From Actinocrispum wychmicini (GTDB lineage Bacteria > Actinomycetota > Actinomycetes > Mycobacteriales > Pseudonocardiaceae), in assembly GCF_004345645.1 (NCBI RefSeq), contig NZ_SLWS01000001.1:708714-772713 (forward strand): a stretch of DNA of 64,000 nucleotides. Reading direction: 5' to 3'. The notes beneath the pieces are model-generated. The model saw only the letters and a list, made by a program, of their open reading frames with translations, did not search any database and was not told where the DNA came from. A program made the translations under genes and the position numbers. Of the stretch, positions 24,416 through 34,370 are shown one piece after another. The first letter of the stretch is position 1, and each line of letters opens with the position of its first letter.

Positions 24416-24419
<4 letters not shown>
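23739..24419 (+). CDS. purQ: phosphoribosylformylglycinamidine synthase, PurQ glutaminase subunit
   Basis: A 226-aa class I glutamine amidotransferase that feeds ammonia to PurL. The nucleophilic Cys is in [12 protein letters not shown] and the His-Glu pair in [11 protein letters not shown]; the oxyanion region [14 protein letters not shown] is intact. It overlaps purS by 4 nt and purL by 4 nt. Confidence 0.96.
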
Positions 24420-26683
<2,264 letters not shown>

Positions 26684-26697
26684 CCCGTCCGAGTGAA

Positions 26698-26726
26698 GTC
26701 CGTGCGAGCGGCCCACTCGCACGGAC
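26698..26726. terminator. purSQL terminator
   Basis: Perfect 11-bp stem gtccgtgcgag / ctcgcacggac with a 7-nt loop, starting 15 nt after the purL stop; the outer agtg/cact bases extend it with one bulge. Confidence 0.82.
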
Positions 26727-26801
26727 TCACTGTTGCCAAAGCCCCTTTCCATGCGCCCCAACGGATAGACTGGCCCCGGGGTCGCCCCCCGGAGAGGGTG
26801 G

Positions 26802-28014
26802 GGGTTCCGTCAAAGTCGATCATCCGTGTGAGAGCAGGCGCGGCCTCTAGTTGATCATGTGAGTGTCTAGGTCCCATGATCATGTGAGAGAACCGTGCCT
26901 GCTGTTGTATTCCCCGGTCACTGACGTGCTGGATCGACTGGGGTCGGTGAACCTTCAGCACGCCGCGGACCTGCGGGACTACTTCGACACGATCACCGAC
27001 CCGCGGGACGCACGGGGCGTGCGGCACTCGTTGGCCGCGATGCTGGCCAGGGCGGCGGTCGCGGTGGCTACCGGGGCGAGGTTGATCATGGCGATCTGGG
27101 AATGGGCCGCCGACGCGCCACAATGGGTGCTGCGTGCGCTGGGGGCGCGGTGGGATCCCCGCCGCACCCGGTACGTCGCACCTGGTGAGGCCACCCTGCG
27201 CTGAGCGTTGAGCCTGGTGGACGGCGACCTGCTCGACAGTGCGGTCAGTGCCTGGGTGCGCGACCAGTGCGGATCCAGTCAGCCCCCGACCGACGGTGTG
27301 CCGCATACCGCGATCGCGCTGGACGGCAAGTCACTGCGGGGCACCTTCGCTCGCACCGGCGGCGCCGGAGTGCACCTGCCCGTGCTCGACCATGTCGGGG
27401 ATCTGACCGGGGTGGTGATCACCACGGACACCTTGCACACCACCCGAGATCACGCCCGGTACGACACCGGCCACGGCGGCCACTACGTGTTCATCGTCAA
27501 GAAACAACTCTTGCGCATGTTCGATCTGCTACACGCCCTGGACTGGACCCAGGCCGAGGTCCACACCAGCTACGACACCGCCACGGCCGAACCGAACACC
27601 GCACCCCGCGCCTCCTCCCCGCCCCTGAGGACGTCGGGTTTCCTGGTGCGGCACAGGTGTTGCGCATCACCCGCGAGCGCACCGACCACAGCAGCGGCAA
27701 GCGTGAGATCCACACCTGGGTCGGTGTCACCAGTCTCGCGGCCCACCAGACCGATCCCGCCCAGATCGCCCTACTGCTACGCGGGGCACTGGCAGATCGA
27801 AAACCGCTTATACGGGGTCCGCGACGTCACCTACAGCGAAGACCACTCCCGGGTCCGCACCCCGCGCCATGGCCACCCTGCACAACCTCGCCATCAGCGC
27901 CCTACGCCTAGCCGGCGCCACCAACATCGCCCAAGCCCTCCGCGGCATCACCCGACCACTCACACCGCTCGGAATCCCCCGCCTGGCCAGCACAAACCGA
28001 CTTTGACGGAACCC
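26802..28014 (+). mobile_element. degenerate ISAs1-like insertion sequence
   Basis: The element is bounded by perfect 17-bp inverted repeats, GGGTTCCGTCAAAGTCG at 26802-26818 and its complement at 27998-28014. It encloses a decayed ISAs1-type transposase gene. A 17-bp direct repeat, CCCGGAGAGGGTGGGGG, overlaps or abuts the two ends (26788-26804 and 28016-28032), longer than the usual ISAs1 target duplication. The right end lies inside the 3' part of the TIR gene. Confidence 0.82.
26863..28006 (+). pseudogene. ISAs1-family transposase, inactivated
   Basis: Fragments of a DDE transposase in successive frames. The N-terminal domain reads LQHAADLRDYFDTITDPRDARGV, then a TGA at 27202-27204 stands where Arg is expected (TLR-stop-ALSLVDGDLLD). 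The catalytic start HTAIALDGKSLRGTF follows in the same frame; FPGAAQVLRITRERTDHSSG and HTWVGVTSL are in another frame; HWQIENRLYGVRDVTYSEDHS returns to the first; and MATLHNLAISALRLAGATN is in the third. At least one stop and three frame changes make it inactive. Confidence 0.85.
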
Positions 28015-29519
28015 TCCCGGAGAGGGTGGGGGCTGATCTGTTCGTCGATGTGGCGCCTGGCCATGCGTAGCGCGAGCGGGTGGATCGACCATGCGGTGTC
28101 GGTCCGTTCGGCAAGGAAGCGGTCACGGAGGTCCCCGAGGGCGATGGCCGCCGTCAGCGCCGGGTCGTGGTTTTCGTCGACCAGCCCGAGGCGTTCCACT
28201 TCGGCGGCAACCATGGGCGCCGGCACTGGCGCGCCGTTCAGCCGGAGCGCGAGTTGGAGCACCAGCCGCTGCGGTGCTGTGAGTTCGGCGATCGTGGAGC
28301 GGAAGACGCCGGCGACGTCGATCGTGTCCATCACACTGGACCGCTGAGTGACGGCCTGTTCGTACGAGATGATTCCGTGGCTGTCCCGGATGGCCCGGCC
28401 GATGTCGCTGAGGGCGCCGGCGTGGCCGCCCACAAGGTCGATGAGGCGATCCCTGGCCAGCCGGTCGCTGGGCCCCCGCGTCGGTCGCCAACTGTCCAGT
28501 AGCCCGGCGGCATCGGAACTCGCCAGGCCGCCGATCCCGATCACCGGCACGAGTTCGGCAAGATGCCGCTGGTCACTGATCAGCACGGTACGTACTCCCG
28601 GGCCCGCTGGGAGCACGAGATCATGGACGATCGAGGGGGCGAGAACGCCGGAAACGTCGTCCACGATCCACAATGCCGAACCCTTCTCGGCAGCGAGGTG
28701 ATCCGCGACGGCGCCCAGTACCCGGTGGCGGTTGCCCGATCCGATGTCGAGCCCGAGGAACTGCGCGATGTCGAGCAACTGTCGGTCGTAGCTGGCGAGG
28801 GCTTCGCGCCCCTTGCCCGCCAGACGGGTCCAGTACACGCCGCGGTCGAAGGCGGACCCGAAGTTCCACGCGTACGCCGAGACCAGGCTCGTCTTGCCGG
28901 CTCCGGGCAGTCCGGCGACGCACACGACCGGACCGCTGGACTTCTCCTGGCTCAACGGCAGGTCGGCCGCGAACAGCGCGCTGTGGATGGCCCACTGTTC
29001 GCGGTACCGCCCGACAAAGCCGACCGCACCAGCGATCTTCCCGTAGTGACGACGGGGTCGACGCCGCAGGTTCACGTCCCCGATCACACCGGCCACGGCC
29101 GCGACGCGGTCGCAGATCAGCCGGACCTGGTCGGACACGGCAACGGACGCGGACATGTAGCGCGCGTCCGACAACTCGGCCGGGAACAGGTGGTCGTCGT
29201 CCGGCTCGGGGTTGATGACCAGGATTCGCCGGGTCGGGTCGCCCTCCGCCTGGCCGGCCAGGAACGCGGCGGTCAGTTCGAGTTGGCATGACGGCCGTTC
29301 CGGGTACGTACGCGAGTAGTAGGCGACGAACGTCTTCGACGAACGAAGCGCCTGCTCGATCTGGCCGGTGATGCCGCCGAAGTAGCCGATGTCGTCCTCG
29401 TCGACGAACACCCGCAGTCCGTGTTCGCGCAGCCGTGCGGCCAGATGCCTGCCCTGGTCGCGGTCGTTTCCGCCGAGCGACAGGAAGACGTCGTATCTGG
29501 CAACGCCGCTGCCGGTCAC
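27960..29519 (-). CDS. TIR-NB-ARC protein, 3' end truncated by the IS
   Basis: A 519-aa protein from GTG 29519, which overlaps the stop of the upstream membrane gene. Residues 8-145 are a TIR domain (RYDVFLSLGGND, then CQLELTAAF with the catalytic-type Glu at 81). Residues 170-440 are an NB-ARC-like ATPase (P-loop VAGLPGAGKTS at 201-211, Walker B ALWIVDDV), followed by a winged-helix part ending SIHPLALRMARRH. About 17 final residues are encoded by the insertion sequence, so any original sensor domain is missing. Family knowledge: TIR-NLR-like proteins consume NAD in defence. Here that role is inferred, and the truncated protein may be inactive or unregulated. Confidence 0.83.
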   Translation of the reverse strand: MTGSGVARYDVFLSLGGNDRDQGRHLAARLREHGLRVFVDEDDIGYFGGITGQIEQALRSSKTFVAYYSRTYPERPSCQLELTAAFLAGQAEGDPTRRILVINPEPDDDHLFPAELSDARYMSASVAVSDQVRLICDRVAAVAGVIGDVNLRRRPRRHYGKIAGAVGFVGRYREQWAIHSALFAADLPLSQEKSSGPVVCVAGLPGAGKTSLVSAYAWNFGSAFDRGVYWTRLAGKGREALASYDRQLLDIAQFLGLDIGSGNRHRVLGAVADHLAAEKGSALWIVDDVSGVLAPSIVHDLVLPAGPGVRTVLISDQRHLAELVPVIGIGGLASSDAAGLLDSWRPTRGPSDRLARDRLIDLVGGHAGALSDIGRAIRDSHGIISYEQAVTQRSSVMDTIDVAGVFRSTIAELTAPQRLVLQLALRLNGAPVPAPMVAAEVERLGLVDENHDPALTAAIALGDLRDRFLAERTDTAWSIHPLALRMARRHIDEQISPHPLREGSVKVGLCWPGGGFRAV

Positions 29520-29878
29520 AGATGCCCGTCCCACGACTGTGCGCCGCCGTCGAACGCGTACGCCAGCGCCAGCCCGGTCAGCATGCCGACGAGGCCAGCC
29601 GCCGCGATGCAGACCACGATGACCCACACGCGCAGGCTCACCTGGTCGCGCCAACGCCGGATGACTCTGATGGCGACCAGGCCCACCAGCACGAACAGCG
29701 CGGTGGCGCCGATCGAGATCGCGATGGCCATGATGGTGCCTACGTATGGTGAGATGAGCTGCTGGAGGCCGATCGCGACCCCGAGGACCGTCAACACTTT
29801 GATCAAAGTGTTGACCTCGTCATCTCCGGGCGACGGCGAACGTCGCCCTGGTGTCCCGTCCGTGCCGGTATCGGTCAT
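29516..29878 (-). CDS. small membrane protein coupled to the TIR gene
   Basis: A 120-aa protein; ATG 29878 is preferred over longer Arg-rich upstream readings. The first 20 residues are polar, then three hydrophobic segments follow: VLTVLGVAIGLQQLISPYVG, AIAISIGATALFVLVGLVAI and VWVIVVCIAAAGLVGMLTGL. Its stop overlaps the GTG of the TIR gene, so both are made together. It may anchor or regulate the TIR protein at the membrane; no family recognised. Confidence 0.72.
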   Translation of the reverse strand: MTDTGTDGTPGRRSPSPGDDEVNTLIKVLTVLGVAIGLQQLISPYVGTIMAIAISIGATALFVLVGLVAIRVIRRWRDQVSLRVWVIVVCIAAAGLVGMLTGLALAYAFDGGAQSWDGHL

Positions 29879-30058
29879 CGCGCACCTCTGTCTCTCTTCA
29901 CGATCGATATCTCCAGAGTGGCGAGTCAACGTCGTGGCGGCTGGCGTTGCGGTTTGCGCGCTCAATGAGCAACACCGCGTGGTCGAGCAGGAGCCACCGG
30001 AGTAGCGGCGGTCACTGCGATAATGAAGCGGTTCCCGTGCTGGCACTGATCCCGGCGG

Positions 30059-32104
30059 ATGGGGGTGGGCGACGTGACTGAACCGACCTTCGGTTCGCTT
30101 CTCCGGAAGTTGCGCGAGGAAACGGGGATGAGCCAGCGGGCACTGGCCGGGAAGATCTTTCGGGATCACAGCCGGATCAGCCGGCTGGAAAGCGGCGACA
30201 TAGCGCCGACGGTCGAGTACGCGACACTGCTTGACGAGGTATTCGGGACCGCGCCCACGTTGACCGCCATCGCCAGAGAAGTGGAAGCCGGCGCACAGCA
30301 GGCACGGCGCCGGAAGTCGATCGGACGAAGATCAGAGCTTCCGCCAGTGCCGGCGAACCTGCTCGGCCGCTCCACGGAGGTCGCGGCGATCGTCGACCGA
30401 CTGCGTCCCGACACCGCCTCCGGATCCGCGAGGTCAGTCCGGGTCTGCCTGATCTACGGCATCGCGGGCATCGGGAAGACCGCCTTGGCCGCTGTCGCGG
30501 CTGACCGCCTCCGCGAATACTTCCCCGATGGCCAGCTGTACCTGGACCTGTACGGGTACGCGACAAACGGGCCAGGCATGTCCGTCGAGGAGGCACTCGA
30601 AGCGCTCCTGATCCAGTTGGACGCTCCAGGAGGCAGCAGACGCGCGGGGCGGTCGAAACTGGTAGCCGACCTCCGTACCCAGGTATCGGAGCTGCGGTTG
30701 CTCGTGGTGCTGGAGAACGTCCCGGACGCCGAGCAGGTCCGACTGCTCACATCGGCGTTGCCGGGAAGCACTGTGATCGTGACCAGCCGCAGCCGTCTTA
30801 CCGCTCCGGACGAGGTGTGCCGAGTCGCACTTGGTGTCCTGCCGTTCGAGGACGCCGAGGACCTGTTCAGGCTCATCGCCGGGCCTCGGGCGAACGGGGC
30901 GCCCGGTGACGGGACTCTTCGGCCACAGATCCGCAACATCGTGCGGATGTGTTACCGGCTTCCGCTGGGCATCCACCTCATCGCCACCCGGTTCCGGGAC
31001 AACACCACGTTTACCTTGGACGACATCGAATCGGCACTGACGTCCAAGGACACGCGCCTTGACGAGATCGGCAACGGGGAACAGAGCCTGGCGGAGGTTC
31101 TCGCAGCGAGCCACGCGCTGCTTCCGGAGCGGGAACGTAGTGCGCTCGCGGGGCTGTCAGTTCACCCAGGAGTGCGGATCAACCGTTACTCCGCCGCGGT
31201 GCTCTTGGAAACCAGTCCGCGGGAAGCCGATGGCGTCCTCAACAGCCTGCTGCGAAGCAGCATGGTGGCCGACCACTCGTCCGGGGCATACGAGTTCCAC
31301 GACCCCATTCGGGACTTCGTCCGGCACGGACCTGTCGGTGTCGTCCTGACCGACCGCGAGCGTCGCCGGCTCCTGCACGTGCTCTTCAACTACTATCTGA
31401 GCACCGCCGCGGCAGCGGAGCTGCAGATCTCGCCGCACCGGATCCAGCTCGACCTGTCCGGTGTTCCCGAATCGCGATTCGGTCCCGTTTTCGACTCCGC
31501 GCAGGCCGCGCTCCGCTGGATCGGCACGGAACAGGAGAACCTCCTGCCGCTGTGCCGCGAGATGCTGAACCGGGACTTCGCGGAGACCTGCTGGCAGTTC
31601 TGCTACTACCTGCGTGGTTACTTCTACACCACGATGCGGTGGGCGTCCTGGGTGCCGGTCTTCCGGCTCGGCGTCCAGGCCGCGGTCAAGCTGGGTCAGC
31701 GTGGCCCCGAGGGACTGATGCTCAACAATCTTGGTCTCGCCCTTGCCGAGAGCGGCGAACCGGACGAGGCCGCGCGGTACCACCTCGCCGCGCAGGCGGC
31801 CTTCGAAGCCGCCGGTGACCGGCCCGGCCAGGCGGTGGCAGAGGGACATTACGGTTGGGCCCAGTATCTGAGGCGTGACTACGGCGAGGCGTATCGATCC
31901 ACCGCGAAGGCGCTGAGTTTCTTCCGTGCCAACGGCACTGACTGGCATGTCGCCACAACGCTGGAGTCCCTGGCGCACATCGCGGGGAAGTGCGACGACA
32001 AGGAGCAGGCAGCGGCCTGCTTCCGCGAAGCCGGGCGGATATTCCGTGAACTCGCGCTGTCCGGTGACGCGGCCAGGATGGAGGATCAACTGCGGGCACT
32101 GTGA
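30059..32104 (+). CDS. XRE-NB-ARC-TPR regulator (STAND-type)
   Basis: A 681-aa protein starting at ATG 30059 (GTG 30074 is also possible). An XRE helix-turn-helix is at residues 10-65 (FGSLLRKLREETGMSQRALA, then DHSRISRLESG), an NB-ARC ATPase at 100-380 (P-loop IYGIAGIGKTAL at 132-143, then LRLLVVLENVPDAEQVRLL), a winged helix near 400-450, and TPR-like helices at 555-670 (LMLNNLGLALAESGEPDEAARYH). This is the AfsR/SARP-like layout without the activator domain. It faces away from the TIR operon across a 180-bp gap, suggesting it controls that operon; this is inferred. Confidence 0.86.
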   Translation: MGVGDVTEPTFGSLLRKLREETGMSQRALAGKIFRDHSRISRLESGDIAPTVEYATLLDEVFGTAPTLTAIAREVEAGAQQARRRKSIGRRSELPPVPANLLGRSTEVAAIVDRLRPDTASGSARSVRVCLIYGIAGIGKTALAAVAADRLREYFPDGQLYLDLYGYATNGPGMSVEEALEALLIQLDAPGGSRRAGRSKLVADLRTQVSELRLLVVLENVPDAEQVRLLTSALPGSTVIVTSRSRLTAPDEVCRVALGVLPFEDAEDLFRLIAGPRANGAPGDGTLRPQIRNIVRMCYRLPLGIHLIATRFRDNTTFTLDDIESALTSKDTRLDEIGNGEQSLAEVLAASHALLPERERSALAGLSVHPGVRINRYSAAVLLETSPREADGVLNSLLRSSMVADHSSGAYEFHDPIRDFVRHGPVGVVLTDRERRRLLHVLFNYYLSTAAAAELQISPHRIQLDLSGVPESRFGPVFDSAQAALRWIGTEQENLLPLCREMLNRDFAETCWQFCYYLRGYFYTTMRWASWVPVFRLGVQAAVKLGQRGPEGLMLNNLGLALAESGEPDEAARYHLAAQAAFEAAGDRPGQAVAEGHYGWAQYLRRDYGEAYRSTAKALSFFRANGTDWHVATTLESLAHIAGKCDDKEQAAACFREAGRIFRELALSGDAARMEDQLRAL

Positions 32105-32111
32105 GGACGGG

Positions 32112-33281
32112 TCAGGCGCGGACCATGCCGATGTTGTCCTCTTTTCGGTCGATGACCCAGCCTTCGGGCAGTTCGTTCTTCATGTCCAGGGAGATCGTCA
32201 TGCCGTAGGTGTCGGCGGTGGCCGTCGCGGCGGCGGACATGTCGAGGCCGCCGCGGAACGAGCTGTGGTTGAGGTCGACCGGTTGGGCGAAGCGGCTGCC
32301 GCGCAACACGACTTTGCCGTCGAACTTGGCCTGGGCGAGTTTGGCCACGCCGTCGAACTTGGACTTGTTGAAGTCGACCAGTTGGTCGGCTTCGAAGTTG
32401 GCGAACCAGGCGCGCTTGTGGAAGGTGGTCTCCTGGGCGATGAACTTGCCCCAGCTGTGCGCCGCGGTGAACCAGGCGTCGCCGTAGATCTCCATGCCTC
32501 GGAAGGCGTTGGCCTCGTACAGGTTCACCGACCGGGCGGTGAGTTGGCCGACGACGCGCTCGGAGATGTCGAAGTACTCCAGGGTGGCGCCGGTCAGGTC
32601 GAGGTCGTAGGTGGGGCCGCGGCCGTTTCCGCTCTGCGGCAGCAGTTCGCCGATCAGCCGCTGGGCGGTCAGCCGGACCTGGCGTTCGCGGTCGGCGTCC
32701 GGGGAGTCGGCGATGGGGTTCTGGTCGCCGCGCAGGCGGGCGTAGTGGGCGTGGTCGAACGGGCGACGGAGGTACGCGCAGAGCACGTCCAACACCGTCT
32801 GGGTGTATTCGGGCCGGCTGCGGGACAGGCCGGCGAGGGCGTGCATCGAGCCGACCCGGACCTGGTCGGCGTCGCTGCCCATCAGCTCGATGGCACGGGC
32901 GAACCGCTCGTCCGTGGACCGTTCGCGGTCGTGCTGCGCGCGCTGGGTCTCCAGGTTCTGCCGGGACTGTTCGAGCTGGTGCCGTTGGGCTTCCAGGTCG
33001 TGTCGGCGGCGTTCGATGTCCTGGCGCTCTTCGTCGATCCTGCGCCTGCGGTCACTCAGCCACAGCGCGTACAGCAGGACGATGGCGGTCGCCGCGAGAC
33101 CGCCGGTGCGCAGGGCTTCGCTGAGGGTCGCGCCGCCGTCGAGCAGCACCCAACCGGCGACGGTGGCCAGCACGCCGATCGCGCCGACCAGCGTGCCCGC
33201 CAGGGCACGGCCCTGTTGGGCGACGAGGAACCCGGCGCCGAACAACAGCAGGATGCCGACAATCACCAGGGCCAAATCCAT
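32112..33281 (-). CDS. membrane-anchored pentapeptide-repeat-like protein
   Basis: About 389 aa, ATG 33281. Two membrane helices (ALVIVGILLLFGAGFLVAQQ and AIGVLATVAGWVLLD, with LAATAIVLLYALWL as a possible third) lead to a charged coiled coil (residues 90-145, Arg/Glu/Gln-rich) and a C-terminal region of degenerate five-residue units (FANFEADQLVDFNKSKFDG, then LAQAKFDGKVVLRGSRFAQ). This form is common in actinomycetes; function unknown. It converges with the NB-ARC gene, 7 bp apart. Confidence 0.8.
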   Translation of the reverse strand: MDLALVIVGILLLFGAGFLVAQQGRALAGTLVGAIGVLATVAGWVLLDGGATLSEALRTGGLAATAIVLLYALWLSDRRRRIDEERQDIERRRHDLEAQRHQLEQSRQNLETQRAQHDRERSTDERFARAIELMGSDADQVRVGSMHALAGLSRSRPEYTQTVLDVLCAYLRRPFDHAHYARLRGDQNPIADSPDADRERQVRLTAQRLIGELLPQSGNGRGPTYDLDLTGATLEYFDISERVVGQLTARSVNLYEANAFRGMEIYGDAWFTAAHSWGKFIAQETTFHKRAWFANFEADQLVDFNKSKFDGVAKLAQAKFDGKVVLRGSRFAQPVDLNHSSFRGGLDMSAAATATADTYGMTISLDMKNELPEGWVIDRKEDNIGMVRA

Positions 33282-33335
33282 CCGCACATCCTGGCGGCAT
33301 CCGGCCCTGGCGGATAGAGCCGGATGCACCATAAC

Positions 33336-34196
33336 TCAGGCGTTGTCCAGCTTGTCGATCTCCGCAGGGGACAGTTCCAGGTCACTCGCGGCCGCGGAGT
33401 CGCGGATGCTCTGCGGCCGGGACGAGCCCGGGATCGGGATCACCACGTCGGCCTTGGCGAGCATCCACGCCAGGCACACCTGCTGTGGGCTCACCTCGTG
33501 GGCCTGGCCGACCTCGGCGAACACCGCGAACCGGTCGCCCAGTCGGCCGGCGTTGTCGCTGCCGCCGAAGGGGCTCCACGGCAGGAACGCGATCCCCAAC
33601 TCGGCGCACAGGTCCAACTCGGGTTCGCTGGACCGGAACGACGGCGAGAACTGGTTCTGCACCGCGGCCAGCCGGCCGCCGAGGATCGAGTTGGCGGCCC
33701 TGATCTCGGCCGGATCGAAGTTGGACACGCCCGCGTACCGGATCTTGCCCTCGTCCAGCAGGTCGCGCAGGGCGCCGACGGAGTCCGCGACCGGCACCCG
33801 CGGGTCCGGCCGGTGGAACTGGTACAGGCCGATCGCTTCGACGCCGAGCCGCTTCAGCGACGCCGCACAGGCCTGCTTGATGTGTTCCGGCGAGCCGTCG
33901 AGCGTCCACGCGCCGTCCGCGGTCCGCACGTGGCCGCCCTTGGTGGCGACCAGGACGTCCGAGGTGTCCGACCCGTACGTGGCCAGTGCCTTCGCGATCA
34001 ACGACTCGTTGTGCCCGGTGTCCGCGCCGCTCAGGCTGTACGCGTCCGCCGTGTCGATCAGGGTGATGCCCGCGTCCAGCGCCGCGTGGACGGTGGCCAG
34101 CCCCTGTGGCTCGTCCGGCCGGCCCTCGACGGACAGTGGCATGGCCCCGAGGCCGATCTCGCTGACCTGCGTGTCGCCGATCCGACGAGTCCGCAT
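33336..34196 (-). CDS. aldo/keto reductase
   Basis: A 286-aa NADPH-dependent reductase of the (beta/alpha)8 AKR family. ATG 34196 is chosen for the AGGAG site 8 nt upstream. The catalytic tetrad is visible: Asp and Tyr in LIDTADAYSLSG, Lys in VLVATKGGH and His in IGLYQFHRPDP; the cofactor motif PIPGSSRPQSIRDS is at the C-terminus. It lies divergent from the 5' stub of a LysR gene, the classical regulator-target arrangement, now interrupted by the integrative element. Confidence 0.9.
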   Translation of the reverse strand: MRTRRIGDTQVSEIGLGAMPLSVEGRPDEPQGLATVHAALDAGITLIDTADAYSLSGADTGHNESLIAKALATYGSDTSDVLVATKGGHVRTADGAWTLDGSPEHIKQACAASLKRLGVEAIGLYQFHRPDPRVPVADSVGALRDLLDEGKIRYAGVSNFDPAEIRAANSILGGRLAAVQNQFSPSFRSSEPELDLCAELGIAFLPWSPFGGSDNAGRLGDRFAVFAEVGQAHEVSPQQVCLAWMLAKADVVIPIPGSSRPQSIRDSAAASDLELSPAEIDKLDNA

Positions 34197-34304
34197 CAAT
34201 GTCACTCCTCTGTGGATGGGATTCCTGTCCAGTCTCGCCGCCCCGGTTTATTCTGTCCAACAGAACGAACTGATCCCATTCAGCAGTGTGAGTGATGAAT
34301 CAAA

Positions 34305-34367
34305 ATGGAGCTGCGCCAACTTCAGTACTTCGTCGCGGTAGCCAAGGATGTCTTAGCGCATACTTGA
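34305..34367 (+). pseudogene. 5' stub of the interrupted LysR gene
   Basis: ATG 34305 opens MELRQLQYFVAVA, the standard first helix of a LysR-type regulator, then runs into element sequence (KDVLAHT) and stops at TGA 34365-34367. Joined to the body at 45244 it restores MELRQLQYFVAVAEESHF in frame. The native promoter of the regulator, shared with the aldo/keto reductase gene, stays on this side. Confidence 0.9.
34338..34348 (+). other. left attachment junction (attL) of the integrative element
   Basis: GTAGCCAAGGA; host coding sequence changes to element sequence here. It matches 9 of 11 bases with GTCGCCGAGGA at the right junction. The exchange most likely took place in the shared GCC or AGGA bases. 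The integrase start is 23 bases further on, as is usual for serine integrases. Confidence 0.78.
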
Positions 34368-34370
34368 GCC

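Noticed and set aside
26684..26801. Original C-terminus of the TIR protein to the left of the IS
   Set aside because: Reading the - strand across the empty site gives a Gly/Arg-rich tail running through the purL terminator into purL; this is not convincing as protein.
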